Assembly: GCA_040772885.1 (NCBI GenBank) | Contig: JAXGXF010000001.1 | Location: forward strand, 186,001-250,000 | Length of the DNA stretch: 64,000 nucleotides | Origin: Pullichristensenella sp002068815 | GTDB lineage: Bacteria > Bacillota > Clostridia > Christensenellales > Aristaeellaceae | Reading direction: 5' to 3' | Shown here: positions 10,097 to 19,079 of the stretch, one piece after another | How positions within the stretch are numbered: the first letter of the stretch is position 1 | Layout: each line of letters opens with the position of its first letter | Notes under the pieces: generated by a model | The model's database searches: none | The model's input: only the letters and a program-made list of their open reading frames with translations | What the model was told of the DNA's origin: nothing | Position numbers and translations under genes: made by a program

Positions 10097-10975
10097 TCAT
10101 CCGCCCGCGACGTACGCGCGGATGCGCTCCAGCGCCTCTTTTGCCTCGGGAATTCCGTAGAGCACAAATACGTGCCACATGTCCTCCTCGACGATGAGCT
10201 CGCACGGCGACCCCGCCTCGCAGAGACTCTTCGCCATCTCGACGGAGTCGTTCATGAGGATTTCGTCCGTTCCCGCGATGATCAGCGACTCCGGCAGCCC
10301 GCGAAGGTCGCCGAACAGCGGCGAGACGAGCGGGTCCGTGAGCCGCCCCGCCGCGTACTTCAACGCGCTGTAGCGGAGGCTCGCCTTGCTCAAAATCGGG
10401 TCGGTCAGCTCGTCCGCGCCCCGCGCGCACTCCATCGAGAGGTCGGTCCACGGCGAGAGCGCGACGATCCGGCCGGGCAGGGGCGTCCCGAGCTCCTTGA
10501 GCTTCAGGCACAGGCAGTAGCACAGCCCCCCGCCGGCCGATTCGCCGACGAAGGCGATGTCCTCCGGGCAGAACCGCTCGAGCATCCTCCGGTACGCCTC
10601 GAGCGCATCCTCGAGCGCGGCGGGATGCGGGTACTCCGGCGCGAGCCGGTAGCCGACGCAGAGCACCTCGCGCCGGGTCTGCTCGGCGAGCATCCCGCCG
10701 AAGCCCTTCGCGTAGCTGAGCGTCCCGGCCGTGTACGCGCCGCCGTGCAGATACAGTATCGCCTTCCCGGGCACGGGCTCCGTCGGCCGGGCCCAGGCGG
10801 CCTCGAATTCCTCGAAAAACTCGTCGATGTAGCAGACGTTTGCGACCAGCGCCTTTGTCCCGAGCTTTCCGAGCGCGTCCTGGAGCTTGCGCAGCGACTT
10901 CAGGTTCATCCGCTCGATCACCGGCTTCAAAAGCGCGATCTGCGCGCGCACGAGTGTCGACACCAGTTTTGGCAT
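10097..10975 (-). CDS. Alpha/beta hydrolase of the hormone-sensitive lipase type
   Basis: This 292-residue esterase-like protein has the oxyanion-hole motif HGGAY near residue 80, the nucleophile elbow GESAGGGL near 150, an Asp in GTDEIL and a late His in DMWHVF. These are all elements of the HSL/acetyl-hydrolase family. It is first in a three-gene operon with the acyltransferase and the zinc-ribbon membrane protein, so it may hydrolyse or edit the same ester. It has its own sigma-A promoter upstream. Confidence 0.88.
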   Translation of the reverse strand: MPKLVSTLVRAQIALLKPVIERMNLKSLRKLQDALGKLGTKALVANVCYIDEFFEEFEAAWARPTEPVPGKAILYLHGGAYTAGTLSYAKGFGGMLAEQTRREVLCVGYRLAPEYPHPAALEDALEAYRRMLERFCPEDIAFVGESAGGGLCYCLCLKLKELGTPLPGRIVALSPWTDLSMECARGADELTDPILSKASLRYSALKYAAGRLTDPLVSPLFGDLRGLPESLIIAGTDEILMNDSVEMAKSLCEAGSPCELIVEEDMWHVFVLYGIPEAKEALERIRAYVAGG

Positions 10976-11013
10976 AGGGACGTCCTTTCCATGCGTTTGT
11001 ACGTACGGACACT

Positions 11014-11042
11014 ACTATAGCACACTTTGGAAAAATTCGCAA
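11014..11042 (-). promoter_or_regulatory. sigma-A promoter of the hydrolase/acyltransferase cassette
   Basis: On the minus strand TTGCGA (11037-11042), a 17-base spacer and TATAGT (11014-11019). The palindrome GTACGTAC lies just downstream, around 10999-11008, and could be an operator. Confidence 0.65.
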
Positions 11043-11050
11043 TTTCCATT

Positions 11051-11079
11051 TTGACGCGCCGGCCGGGGCATGGTATACT
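11051..11079 (+). promoter_or_regulatory. sigma-A promoter of the YbjQ-like gene
   Basis: TTGACG (11051-11056), a 17-base spacer and TATACT (11074-11079), about 30 bases upstream of the ATG. It is back to back with the minus-strand promoter ending at 11042. Confidence 0.75.
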
Positions 11080-11109
11080 CGGAGCGGATGAAAAGAAAGG
11101 GGCAAAAAA

Positions 11110-11430
11110 ATGATCGTCACGACAACGCCTTCCATCGAGGGAAAGCACATCGTCGAGTACAGGGGCATCGTGTTCGGGGAGGTCATCTCCGGCGTCAACT
11201 TCATCAAGGACTTCGCGGCGGGGCTGTCGAACTTCTTCGGCGGGCGCTCCGCGAGCTACGAGGAGGAGCTGATCACCGCGCGGGAGAACGCGCTTCGCGA
11301 GATGGAGCAGCGCGCGCGCGAGGTCGGCGCGAACGCCGTCGTCGGCGTGGACATCGACTACGAGGTGCTCGGCGCGAACAACGGCATGCTGATGGTCACC
11401 GCGTCGGGCACGGCCGTCGTCTGCCAATGA
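11110..11430 (+). CDS. YbjQ/UPF0145-family protein
   Basis: This 106-residue cytoplasmic protein matches the UPF0145 (YbjQ, putative heavy-metal-binding) family in length and pattern. It has an N-terminal strand, GEVISGVNF, a helical stretch ending MEQRAREVGANAVVGVDIDYE and a terminal strand GTAVVCQ. The biochemical role is not established. Its stop overlaps the start of the next gene in an ATGA, indicating coupling. Confidence 0.9.
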   Translation: MIVTTTPSIEGKHIVEYRGIVFGEVISGVNFIKDFAAGLSNFFGGRSASYEEELITARENALREMEQRAREVGANAVVGVDIDYEVLGANNGMLMVTASGTAVVCQ

Positions 11431-11708
11431 CGGTGCTCCTCCTGACGCTGACGCTGCGCGCGCCGTGGTGCCTGTCGCTGAAGGACAAGCGATCGGAGGT
11501 CAAGAGGCTGATCGCCCGGCTCCGGAGCCAGTTCAACGCGAGCGCCTGCGAGACCGGGCGGCAGGACATGCTCACGCTGATCGAGCTCGGCGTCGCCGCG
11601 CTCGCGTTCGACCATGCGCAGGCGGACAGCATCGTGGAGCGCGTCGCGGCGTTCGTCGAGGCGAACACCGACGCGGAGCTGCTGTCCGTCTCCGCGGAAT
11701 ACCGGTGA
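11427..11708 (+). CDS. DUF503 (YlxP-like) protein
   Basis: This 93-residue ferredoxin-like alpha/beta protein has the family features LRAPWCLSLKDKRSEVK near the start and FVEANTDAELLSV at the end. YlxP members are often found in ribosome-assembly loci; the function is unknown. I chose the ATG at 11427 because it overlaps the preceding stop codon by four bases; the longer frame would overlap the whole upstream gene. Its stop codon directly abuts the stop codon of the convergent gene on the other strand, with no intergenic base between them. Confidence 0.88.
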   Translation: MTVLLLTLTLRAPWCLSLKDKRSEVKRLIARLRSQFNASACETGRQDMLTLIELGVAALAFDHAQADSIVERVAAFVEANTDAELLSVSAEYR

Positions 11709-13055
11709 TCACGGGCGGATCGAAAACAGCGCATACCACAGCCCGCTCTCCGGCGCGTCCATCGCGAGCGCGATGCCGGGCGCGCCGGTCGCGGGGTCGA
11801 TGATCCCGATCTCGACGAGGTATTCGCCCGGCGCGAGGTCGGGAAGCTCCGCCGCGGCCTCGGCCGGTTCGCCGGGAAGCACGGTCCGAAGGTCGGTTTC
11901 GAGCGGAATCGTCTGCATATTCCCGGCCGCGTCCGTCAGGCGCAGATGCGGCCGCCAGTCGAAGTACAGAGGCGCGCAGCCGTCGTTTTCCAACGTCACG
12001 GACACCGCCCATCGCCCGTTTTCCCAACTGCACTCCGCCTCCGACACGCGCAGCCTATAGCCGAGCGCGCGGTTCAGTTCGTCATACGCCGCCTGATACG
12101 GGCCGCCCGGCTCGACCGAATCGGCGAAGCTGTGCGGAGCGATCCAGCTCGCGTGCGAGCGCGCAAACAGCTTAAGCGTCCGCTCGAAGTTCTCGCCGAG
12201 CAGGTCCTCCGCGGTCGCGAAAAACGGCAGCTCCCCGCCGATCGGCGCGTGCTTCCAGCCGTCCGGCATCGGGACGAGCATCTCCGCCTCGCCCGCATCG
12301 CCGTATTCGCCGCCCTCCTCGATCCAGCCGAGCCATTCCTCGGTCGATACAGGCTCGCCCGCCATGTCGTTGAACAGCCCGAGCCGGTTGGCCGCGGCGA
12401 AGCCGAACGGCCTGCGCATCAGCAGCTTCGCCGCTTTGAACGCGTCGAGGTAGTGCTGCGCATACTCGTCGCGCACCGCCTCGACCGGCATCGCCCCGGC
12501 GTCCGGGTGGACGTGCCACTCGCCCCAGTGCCCGAGCGAGCCGAGCTCCACGAAGGCGACGAACGGGTCGTCGCCGTAGCGCATGCCCAGCACCTTGACC
12601 GTCCGCCGGTGCGCGTCGATCAGCGCGGGGTTCGCGTAGTTCGGGCAGTAGCCGAGGCCGTACGCCGTCTCGTAGTGCGTGCCGTCCGCCCCGGTCAGCT
12701 CGTTGAGCCAGCCGGGGATGTCCATGTGCCCGGTATCGCCCGGCACGTCCATCACGAAGCGCAGTATCAGCCTCTTCCCCTCCGCGCGCCACCGGTCGAA
12801 GTGGTTCTCCTCCTCAAACGCCTCGAACGCATAGACGCCGACCTCCGGCTCGATGTCCGCCCAGCGCAGGTTCGCGTACACGAGCGTGAACGGCTGCCCG
12901 GGCGGCGACGGATCGCTCGCCCAGACCGCGTTTCCGACGAACGGGTTCGCAAGCGCCCGGTCGCTCGCCGGGTATTCGACTTTCACCGCGGCGGCCCGCG
13001 CCGAGAGCGGCCCGAGCAGCAAAAGAACCAGCGCCAGCGCGAACTTTTTTCGCAT
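11709..13055 (-). CDS. Secreted DUF4832-type glycosidase-like protein
   Basis: This 448-residue protein has an N-terminal signal peptide (LALVLLLLGPLSARA). It then has a TIM-barrel-like region with glycosidase-like acidic motifs (RWADIEPEVGVY, VELGSLGHWGEWH) and a C-terminal beta domain of about 110 residues resembling DUF4832 (VTLENDGCAPLYFDW). This layout (DUF4874/DUF4832) is seen in predicted polysaccharide-acting proteins. It is the last gene of the Pel-like operon, 5 bases after the DUF4956 gene, so it may act on the exported polymer; that is an inference. The ATG at 13055 opens directly into the signal peptide. Confidence 0.82.
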   Translation of the reverse strand: MRKKFALALVLLLLGPLSARAAAVKVEYPASDRALANPFVGNAVWASDPSPPGQPFTLVYANLRWADIEPEVGVYAFEAFEEENHFDRWRAEGKRLILRFVMDVPGDTGHMDIPGWLNELTGADGTHYETAYGLGYCPNYANPALIDAHRRTVKVLGMRYGDDPFVAFVELGSLGHWGEWHVHPDAGAMPVEAVRDEYAQHYLDAFKAAKLLMRRPFGFAAANRLGLFNDMAGEPVSTEEWLGWIEEGGEYGDAGEAEMLVPMPDGWKHAPIGGELPFFATAEDLLGENFERTLKLFARSHASWIAPHSFADSVEPGGPYQAAYDELNRALGYRLRVSEAECSWENGRWAVSVTLENDGCAPLYFDWRPHLRLTDAAGNMQTIPLETDLRTVLPGEPAEAAAELPDLAPGEYLVEIGIIDPATGAPGIALAMDAPESGLWYALFSIRP

Positions 13056-13060
13056 AGCCG

Positions 13061-13759
13061 TCAGTCGATGTAGTCGCCGCTGTACTGCACGAGCGTCACG
13101 TCGTCGATGCCCTCGACCAGCCGGAGCGCGTCGACGGCGCGCGTGCCGCCGCGCCGGAAGCGCACCTCGACGGCCATCTCGACGTCGTTCTTCCGAAGCG
13201 TCTTGGACTTCACCTTGTAGGGCGCGCTTCCGAGCGCCCGCAGGATCGCCTCCTCGGCGCCGTCGCCCGAGTAGTGCACGAGCAAAATGTACATCTCGTC
13301 GCGCGGCCCGCGGCGGCGGCTCAGGATCAACAGCAGCATCGCCATGATCGCGAGCACGAACAGCGCGAGGAAGAACATCCCCGCGCCGACGGCGATTCCG
13401 GACGCGACCGCCCAGAACATGTACAGAAGGTCCATCGGGTCCTTGATCGCGGTGCGGTAGCGGACGATCGACAGCGCGCCGACCATGCCGAGCGAGAGCA
13501 CCATGTTCGACTGTATCGTCACGATGATCGCGGTCGTCAGGACCGTCATGCACACGATCGAGACCGCGTACGCGCGGCTGTAGACGACGCCTGCGTACGT
13601 CTTTTTGTACAGCCAGTAGAGGATCAGCCCGATGAACAGCGAGAGCAATATGTACTCCGCGGCCCGGATCATCGCCTCGACGCCCGCCGCCTGCAGAAAA
13701 TCCCAGCTCTCCAGAAAGGATTTCGTGAAGATGTCCCGGAATGTCAACGCGCCTTCCAC
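13061..13759 (-). CDS. DUF4956 membrane protein
   Basis: This 232-residue protein has three to four transmembrane helices in the first 130 residues, then a cytoplasmic alpha/beta domain. The family-like motif GMVGALSIVRYRTAIKDP is visible near residue 90. A GTG start at 13759 is chosen: GGAGGGA lies 5 bases upstream and it gives a 16-base overlap with the VTC gene. DUF4956 and VTC-domain genes are commonly neighbours, which suggests a shared membrane machine, but no activity has been assigned. Confidence 0.85.
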   Translation of the reverse strand: MEGALTFRDIFTKSFLESWDFLQAAGVEAMIRAAEYILLSLFIGLILYWLYKKTYAGVVYSRAYAVSIVCMTVLTTAIIVTIQSNMVLSLGMVGALSIVRYRTAIKDPMDLLYMFWAVASGIAVGAGMFFLALFVLAIMAMLLLILSRRRGPRDEMYILLVHYSGDGAEEAILRALGSAPYKVKSKTLRKNDVEMAVEVRFRRGGTRAVDALRLVEGIDDVTLVQYSGDYID

Positions 13760-14466
13760 TGTACTCCCTCCATTCGGTCGTTCGCATGCTCCCGCGCCGC
13801 GACGTCGCAGCACAGCGTGTATTTCGAGGCCGCCACGAGCTCTCTGGACCCCGGCGGCAAAAGGCTTCGGAGGACGCCCGGCAGGCGGTCCGCGAACTTG
13901 ACCTCCAGTATCACCTCATCCGCGGGCAGCGCCTCGCAGGCGGGCAGCGCACGGTCGAACAGCGAGAACGCGCCGAAGCCCGCGCGCACATGCCGGTCGA
14001 GCGCGATCCGCACGTCGTCTTCCGCATAGCACTCGCGCTCGTAATCGACGATCACGCGGGGCCTGAGCAGGCGCGACGTGCACTCGAAGTAGAACTCCCT
14101 GAGCAGGTTCTGCCCGCTCTTCAGCAGGAAGCCGTAGTCCCCTTCCAGCAGCCGTTCGACGTCCCCGCGGCTCAAAAGCGCGCACTCCTTTTCGATGTAG
14201 CGATCGTGCTTTCTCTTGCGCTCGAGACGTATCAGCCCGTCCGAGCAGTTGTACAGCCGTATGCGGTACTTGCGCCGGTTTAAAATGCCCGCCTCCTTCT
14301 CCCAGTAGGCGCTCTGCCAGCAGTCGTCAAAGTAGAGGCTGCGGACGTGGTACTCGCCCCGGGGCCCGGCGTTTTTGTCGCGCGCCATCAGCGGGCGGAC
14401 GCGCATGGCGAGCAGCGCCGCGTCGGGGGCGTTGATCAGGTACTTCCATTCATGCCGGTAGCTCAT
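13744..14466 (-). CDS. VTC-domain protein (polyphosphate-polymerase-like)
   Basis: This 240-residue protein is a VTC/CYTH-like tunnel domain. Basic and acidic motifs line the strands: RHEWKYLI at the start, then YHVRSLYFDD, KYRIRLYN, LERKRKHD, VIVDYERECY and EVILEVKFAD. In yeast Vtc4 this fold makes polyphosphate from ATP; bacterial CotH-linked copies have not been assigned a product. The start at 14466 forms an ATGA overlap with the CotH gene. Confidence 0.88.
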   Translation of the reverse strand: MSYRHEWKYLINAPDAALLAMRVRPLMARDKNAGPRGEYHVRSLYFDDCWQSAYWEKEAGILNRRKYRIRLYNCSDGLIRLERKRKHDRYIEKECALLSRGDVERLLEGDYGFLLKSGQNLLREFYFECTSRLLRPRVIVDYERECYAEDDVRIALDRHVRAGFGAFSLFDRALPACEALPADEVILEVKFADRLPGVLRSLLPPGSRELVAASKYTLCCDVAAREHANDRMEGVQWKAR

Positions 14467-16223
14467 GAATCGTTCACCACCGTCCCGTCCGGGCGGACGA
14501 CAAAGCGGCGCATGCCCGCGTGCCCGCCCGAGGCGCTCCACACGACGTCGAACGCCCCCTGCCTGCGCCCGCTTTTGTTCTCCGCGACCACGCGCCAGTA
14601 GTACTCCCCCGGCTCCGGGCGTGGCAGCGCCGCCGAGGCGAGCGACTGGCCGAGGCTCTGCCAGACGATGCCGCCCTCGTCAAACGTCCAGTCCCTCGCG
14701 ACCTGCACGTCGTAGCGGACGAGCTCGCCGTCGAAGTCGTACGCCGCGTCCCAGTAGAGCTCGAGCCCCTCCTCGCCCGCGTACACCTCGCTCATATAGA
14801 ACGGCATCGGCTCCAGCAGCGACTCGCGGTAGAATTGGTACGCGCGGTCCGCGTCGCCCGGCAGGGTCTCGTAGATCGCCTCCAAATCCTCGAAGGATAC
14901 CTCGAGGCCGATCTCGTCCGGCATGCGGTGCGCGTATTCGTCTACGACCTCTCGATAGCGCGAAACCAGCGCCTCGATGCGCTCCGGCGACACGACGCTT
15001 CGAAGCGCCTCCACCTTCTCGTCGAGCGCGTCCCGGTACGCCTTGACGCGCAGCAGCCGATTGAACAGCGCGACGCCCCAGTAGTTCGAAATCCCCAGCC
15101 GCCACTCGTCCTCCGTCCAGTCGCGGCCGAGCAGTTCGCTCTCGCCGTAGCTCAGGGAGCCGTCGCCGTCCCAGCAGATGTAGTACCAGGTTTCGCTGTT
15201 GACGGGGCTGTAGAGGAAGTAGTTCTGCGAGCTGCTGTCGGGGTTGCCCATCAGCAGGTTGAACGCGAGGTAGCTCGTCAGGTTGTCCAGGTCGAAGTGC
15301 CGCGCGACGACCTCCTCGATCGGGATCGAAAAGTCATTGACCGCATCGAGCATCCTGAGCAGCTTTCGATGATCGCCGTCGGACTTGGGCTCCAGTATCT
15401 CGGCGAACTTCGCCGCGTCGTAGTCCGGATCGTCGGCGGGCTTCAGATTGTCCGGGTAGCGGAACATCTCGCAGAAGTTCGCCTTGTAGAGATCCCCGTT
15501 CCGGCTCAGGCCGTGGTTGCGCAGATACCGGCCGTTCGGGAGCTCGACCTGCGTGAACAGCCCGTAGTCGGCAAAGCCCTCGGGCGCCTCGGGGTCGGTC
15601 GCGTCCCGTATGTAGACGTGGACGAACTGCGTGCGCAGGCTCACCATGCCGGGGACGTCTTGCAAAAGCTCGAAGTACAGCATGTTCCGAAGGCGCGTCG
15701 GGTCGTAGGGATGCTTGTTGAGCGCGATCGCGCGCTGGCCGCGCCAGAGCCCGGCGCTGTCGAACAGGCTGATCCGGTACGACTTCTGCGCGGCCTCGGT
15801 CGAGGAGCGCCCGCGCGCGTTGATCGTCGCGTTCGGCCCGGTCGCCCAGTAGCCGACCTCGCCCGGCAGCGGACCGCTCTCGTCGCCGACCTGGAAGATC
15901 GCGTTCGCGAGAACCTTGCCCTCCTCCGGCATCTCCTCGACGTACCGGTATGCGTTGACCTCCTCGAACGTGTGGTCGGTCCCGTCCGCAGCGGAGCCAT
16001 AGAGGACGGTGATGTAGAAGCAGACGACGTCGGTCGGGTCATAGGCGGCATAGAGCACCGGGTCGTCCCGGAGCCCGGAGCCGCCGATGCCCGGCTGGGC
16101 GATCTTCGCGACCGCCGCAGCAGCGGACGGCGCCGCTTCCTCCGCCATGTCCTCCCGCGCGCAGCCCGCGAGCAGCACGCACAGCAGCACGGCGGCCGCG
16201 ACCGCACGGCGCGCGATTTTCAT
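14463..16223 (-). CDS. CotH-family lipoprotein (atypical protein-kinase fold)
   Basis: This 586-residue protein has a lipoprotein signal (LLCVLLAGC, Cys21), so it is expected on the outer face of the membrane. The CotH region (about 60-430) shows the segments ARGRSS, QKSYRISL, LFTQVELPNGRYL, NPDSSSQNYFLY and the acidic active-site-like ICWDGDGSL. The C-terminus (about 480-586) is Fn3-like (YDVQVARDWTF, YYWRVVAENKS). CotH in Bacillus spores phosphorylates coat proteins; here the neighbours are polysaccharide export genes. The start overlaps the pelG stop by ATGA. Confidence 0.88.
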   Translation of the reverse strand: MKIARRAVAAAVLLCVLLAGCAREDMAEEAAPSAAAAVAKIAQPGIGGSGLRDDPVLYAAYDPTDVVCFYITVLYGSAADGTDHTFEEVNAYRYVEEMPEEGKVLANAIFQVGDESGPLPGEVGYWATGPNATINARGRSSTEAAQKSYRISLFDSAGLWRGQRAIALNKHPYDPTRLRNMLYFELLQDVPGMVSLRTQFVHVYIRDATDPEAPEGFADYGLFTQVELPNGRYLRNHGLSRNGDLYKANFCEMFRYPDNLKPADDPDYDAAKFAEILEPKSDGDHRKLLRMLDAVNDFSIPIEEVVARHFDLDNLTSYLAFNLLMGNPDSSSQNYFLYSPVNSETWYYICWDGDGSLSYGESELLGRDWTEDEWRLGISNYWGVALFNRLLRVKAYRDALDEKVEALRSVVSPERIEALVSRYREVVDEYAHRMPDEIGLEVSFEDLEAIYETLPGDADRAYQFYRESLLEPMPFYMSEVYAGEEGLELYWDAAYDFDGELVRYDVQVARDWTFDEGGIVWQSLGQSLASAALPRPEPGEYYWRVVAENKSGRRQGAFDVVWSASGGHAGMRRFVVRPDGTVVNDS

Positions 16224-17683
16224 CGGCCCACTCCCCCTTTCGCATCTGTCCGACCTTCGAACCATCTTGCCATCCGCGTCCATCGCCCCGCGCGCTCGTC
16301 GGGCAGCACCGGCTGGCCGCAGAACACGTGCCGGTCGATCCTGGCGGCGTACGTGAAGAGCCTCGTCAGCGATACCGCGTACAGAAGCGCGCCGCCGGCG
16401 ACCAATCCTACGCCGCAATAGAGCGGCGGGCCGTGGATCGTCCAGCCGGTGACGAGGGCGTTCGCCAGAAAAAACGCCGCCGCGCTCAACAGCGCCCCGC
16501 CGCGGTCGTCGAAGTAGAGCTGCAAGAGCATCATGGCGTTCCCGACCGCGTACGCGCTGTAGCCGATGCTCATGACCTGAAACATCGCGATCATGTCCGC
16601 GGTGAAGCCGATCTTTTTCAGGAAATACGGCATCAGTATCGCGTAGGCGGCCATCGAGCACACCTGTATGCGCGCGAGCCGGAACACCTCCTGCCGGAGC
16701 GAGGCGACCATGCAGTCCCGCGCCTCGCGTATCTCGGTCAGCGTGCCGCCCCCGCCGACGAAGTCGAAGTAGCGCCGGTACTCGCGGCAGAAATTGACCT
16801 CGACCGACACGACGAAGTTGACGCTCGTCGGGAGCATCGCGAGAAACGCGTAGAATGCCGCGGCGTCGTGCGTCGGCGCGTGCCGGAGCGGGCCGGCCAC
16901 GGCCTCCCCGAGCGGCCCGAACCACATCCAGATCAGGTGGACGAACGCGCCCGCCATGTTGAGAAAGCCGATCGCCGCGAGCGAAGGGACGCGGTCGAGC
17001 CACTCGACAAACGCGAAGGCGCTTCCCGAGCCCTTGGAAAAGCGCCTGTTGAGCACGCCCATGAACCCGACGAGCATGAAGCCGTAGCCGGCTGCGAGCG
17101 AGAGCAGAAGCGCGGTCGCGGCCGGCATTCCGAAGTGCAATAAAATCCATCCGGCCGCGAGCGCCGCCCCGACGCCCGATGCGAACACCGCGAGTATGCG
17201 CCGGTAATCCCTCGCGGCGCCTATGTAGCCCATCTCGAGCCAGACCGGGATCAGCTCCATGAACAAAAGCCAGCTCAGCGCGCGGTCGAGCGCCGGGATC
17301 GCCTCGGCCCTCGAGAGCATGAGCCCGTAGAGCATCCCTCCGGGCACCATCAGGGCGACCGACGCGCCGATCAGCGACGGGAGCACCCGGTCGTCCGCGC
17401 CGCGGTACAGCATGTCGGCCGCGAACCGGGACAAAAGCGTCGAGAGGAGCGACGTCAAAAGCATCGAGGACAGCATCGCGTAGACGACGAGCGCCACCAG
17501 CTGCTCGCGCTCGCGTTCCCCCGCGCCCGCGCGCGCGGCGAGCCGCTGCATGCCGATCAACAGCGCCATCGAGAGCAGCATCGTCCCCGAGCTCACGATG
17601 CCTGCGCACGCGTAGGCCCGGACCTTGCGGATCGCGCCGCCGCCCGCGAACAGCTTCTTCAGTTCAAATCCGATTCCCGCCAT
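16220..17683 (-). CDS. pelG: PelG-like polysaccharide flippase
   Basis: This 487-residue integral membrane protein of the MOP/PST superfamily has about 12 hydrophobic segments. The opening MAGIGFELKKLF is typical of PelG, as are the charged loops NFCREYRRYFDFVGGGG and EIREARDCM. It would move the Pel-like polymer across the cytoplasmic membrane together with PelD and PelE. The ATG at 17683 overlaps pelF by 20 bases; a longer frame would read deep into pelF. Confidence 0.92.
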   Translation of the reverse strand: MAGIGFELKKLFAGGGAIRKVRAYACAGIVSSGTMLLSMALLIGMQRLAARAGAGEREREQLVALVVYAMLSSMLLTSLLSTLLSRFAADMLYRGADDRVLPSLIGASVALMVPGGMLYGLMLSRAEAIPALDRALSWLLFMELIPVWLEMGYIGAARDYRRILAVFASGVGAALAAGWILLHFGMPAATALLLSLAAGYGFMLVGFMGVLNRRFSKGSGSAFAFVEWLDRVPSLAAIGFLNMAGAFVHLIWMWFGPLGEAVAGPLRHAPTHDAAAFYAFLAMLPTSVNFVVSVEVNFCREYRRYFDFVGGGGTLTEIREARDCMVASLRQEVFRLARIQVCSMAAYAILMPYFLKKIGFTADMIAMFQVMSIGYSAYAVGNAMMLLQLYFDDRGGALLSAAAFFLANALVTGWTIHGPPLYCGVGLVAGGALLYAVSLTRLFTYAARIDRHVFCGQPVLPDERAGRWTRMARWFEGRTDAKGGVGR

Positions 17684-19079
17684 GCCGATCGCCCCGCGCT
17701 TCCGCAAAAATTCCGTCGTATCGCTCGACCATCGCGTCGTGCCGGTAGTGCGCAAACACGCGCTTCCGCCCGGCCTCGCCCATCCTCCGCCGCAGCTTCG
17801 CGTCCGTGCAGAGCAGGAGCATCGCCTCGGCCAGCGCGCTCTGGTGCATCGCCGGCACGCAGATTCCTGCCGGACCGAAGCCGTCGCCGGCGCCCATAAG
17901 CAGCTCGCGGCAGCTCCCGACGTCGGTCGTCACCGCGGGCCGCCCCGCCGCCATCGATTCCAGCACCGCGAGCGGCTGGCCCTCGGAGATGCTCGTGAGC
18001 AGCGTGAAGTCGATCCTCGCGAGCTGCGCCCGGACATCGACCCGCCCGGTGAACCGGACGCCGTCGAGTCCGAGGTCGGCCCGAAGCTGCTCGCACTCCT
18101 CGAAGTACTCTGCATCCTCGTCGGTCGGGCCCATGACGTGCAGCCGCGCGTTGGGCATCTCCGCCGACACGATCGCGAACGCATAGAGCATCGTCTTGAT
18201 GTCCTTGATCGGCACGAGCCGGACGATCGCGCCGATGTCGACGAAGCCGTCGTCGGCCTTCGGGGGAATCGTGGAGAACCGCGCGTAGTCGACGCCGTTC
18301 GGGACGACCGCGCACTTCTCCGGCGGGCAGCCGATCTCCCGCTGGATCATGCTCGCGCGCTGGAAGAGCGCCGTCACGCGCGCGGCGTGCATATACGCGC
18401 AGCGCGTGAACATGTAGAACATGCCGATCCACAGGTCCTTGTCGTTCGGCGGCACCCAGTTCGTCTGCAGGATTTCCTCCTCCCGCTCGCGCGTGTAGAT
18501 GCCGTGCTCGGTCAGGACGAACGGCTTGCCGGTGCGAAGCGAGGCCATGCTGCCCAACACGCCCGCGTAGCCGGTCGAGATCGCGTAATACAGGTCCGCC
18601 TCGGGCGGATCGTCGCCGATCAGGTACAGAAGCGGCAGAAACATCGAGCGAACCGTCCAGAAGAAGTCCCCGAAGCCCGCGTGCGGCTCGCAGATTCCCT
18701 GCGCGAGCCGCAAAAACTCCTCGCTGTGCAGGAACCGCAGGTTGCGCTTCCGATCGAAGAACAGCCGAAACACCACCGCCCAGTCGGGCGCCCGGCATTG
18801 GAGCAGCTCGCGGACGGCTGCCTCCTCCCCGGGCGAGAGCTTCGGGAACCTCCCCGGTCGGAACCGCCCAAATCGCATCTCGTCGAGATAGACCTCCTTG
18901 ACGCCCTCGACGTTCTTCGGCAGCTCGTAGGCGTACCGCCCCTTTTGCCTCCTCTGCGCGCCGATTGCCCAGATCGAGAACGCGTGGCCGGGCATCGCCA
19001 TCATCATCTCCTGCAGCCACGTCGACACGCCGCCCGCGACGAACGGATAGCTCCCCTCGCAGATCACGCATATCCTCAT
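17664..19079 (-). CDS. pelF: PelF-like GT4 glycosyltransferase
   Basis: This 471-residue cytosolic glycosyltransferase has a GT-B fold. The N-terminal motif is CVICEGSYPFVAGGVSTW; the middle has VLTEHGIYTREREEEI, characteristic of PelF; and the nucleotide-sugar site is SISEGQPLAVLESMAAGRP with GSCRELL. PelF is known to polymerise Pel from UDP-sugars. The ATG at 19079 forms an ATGA overlap with the upstream DUF2194 gene. Confidence 0.95.
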   Translation of the reverse strand: MRICVICEGSYPFVAGGVSTWLQEMMMAMPGHAFSIWAIGAQRRQKGRYAYELPKNVEGVKEVYLDEMRFGRFRPGRFPKLSPGEEAAVRELLQCRAPDWAVVFRLFFDRKRNLRFLHSEEFLRLAQGICEPHAGFGDFFWTVRSMFLPLLYLIGDDPPEADLYYAISTGYAGVLGSMASLRTGKPFVLTEHGIYTREREEEILQTNWVPPNDKDLWIGMFYMFTRCAYMHAARVTALFQRASMIQREIGCPPEKCAVVPNGVDYARFSTIPPKADDGFVDIGAIVRLVPIKDIKTMLYAFAIVSAEMPNARLHVMGPTDEDAEYFEECEQLRADLGLDGVRFTGRVDVRAQLARIDFTLLTSISEGQPLAVLESMAAGRPAVTTDVGSCRELLMGAGDGFGPAGICVPAMHQSALAEAMLLLCTDAKLRRRMGEAGRKRVFAHYRHDAMVERYDGIFAEARGDRHGGNRI

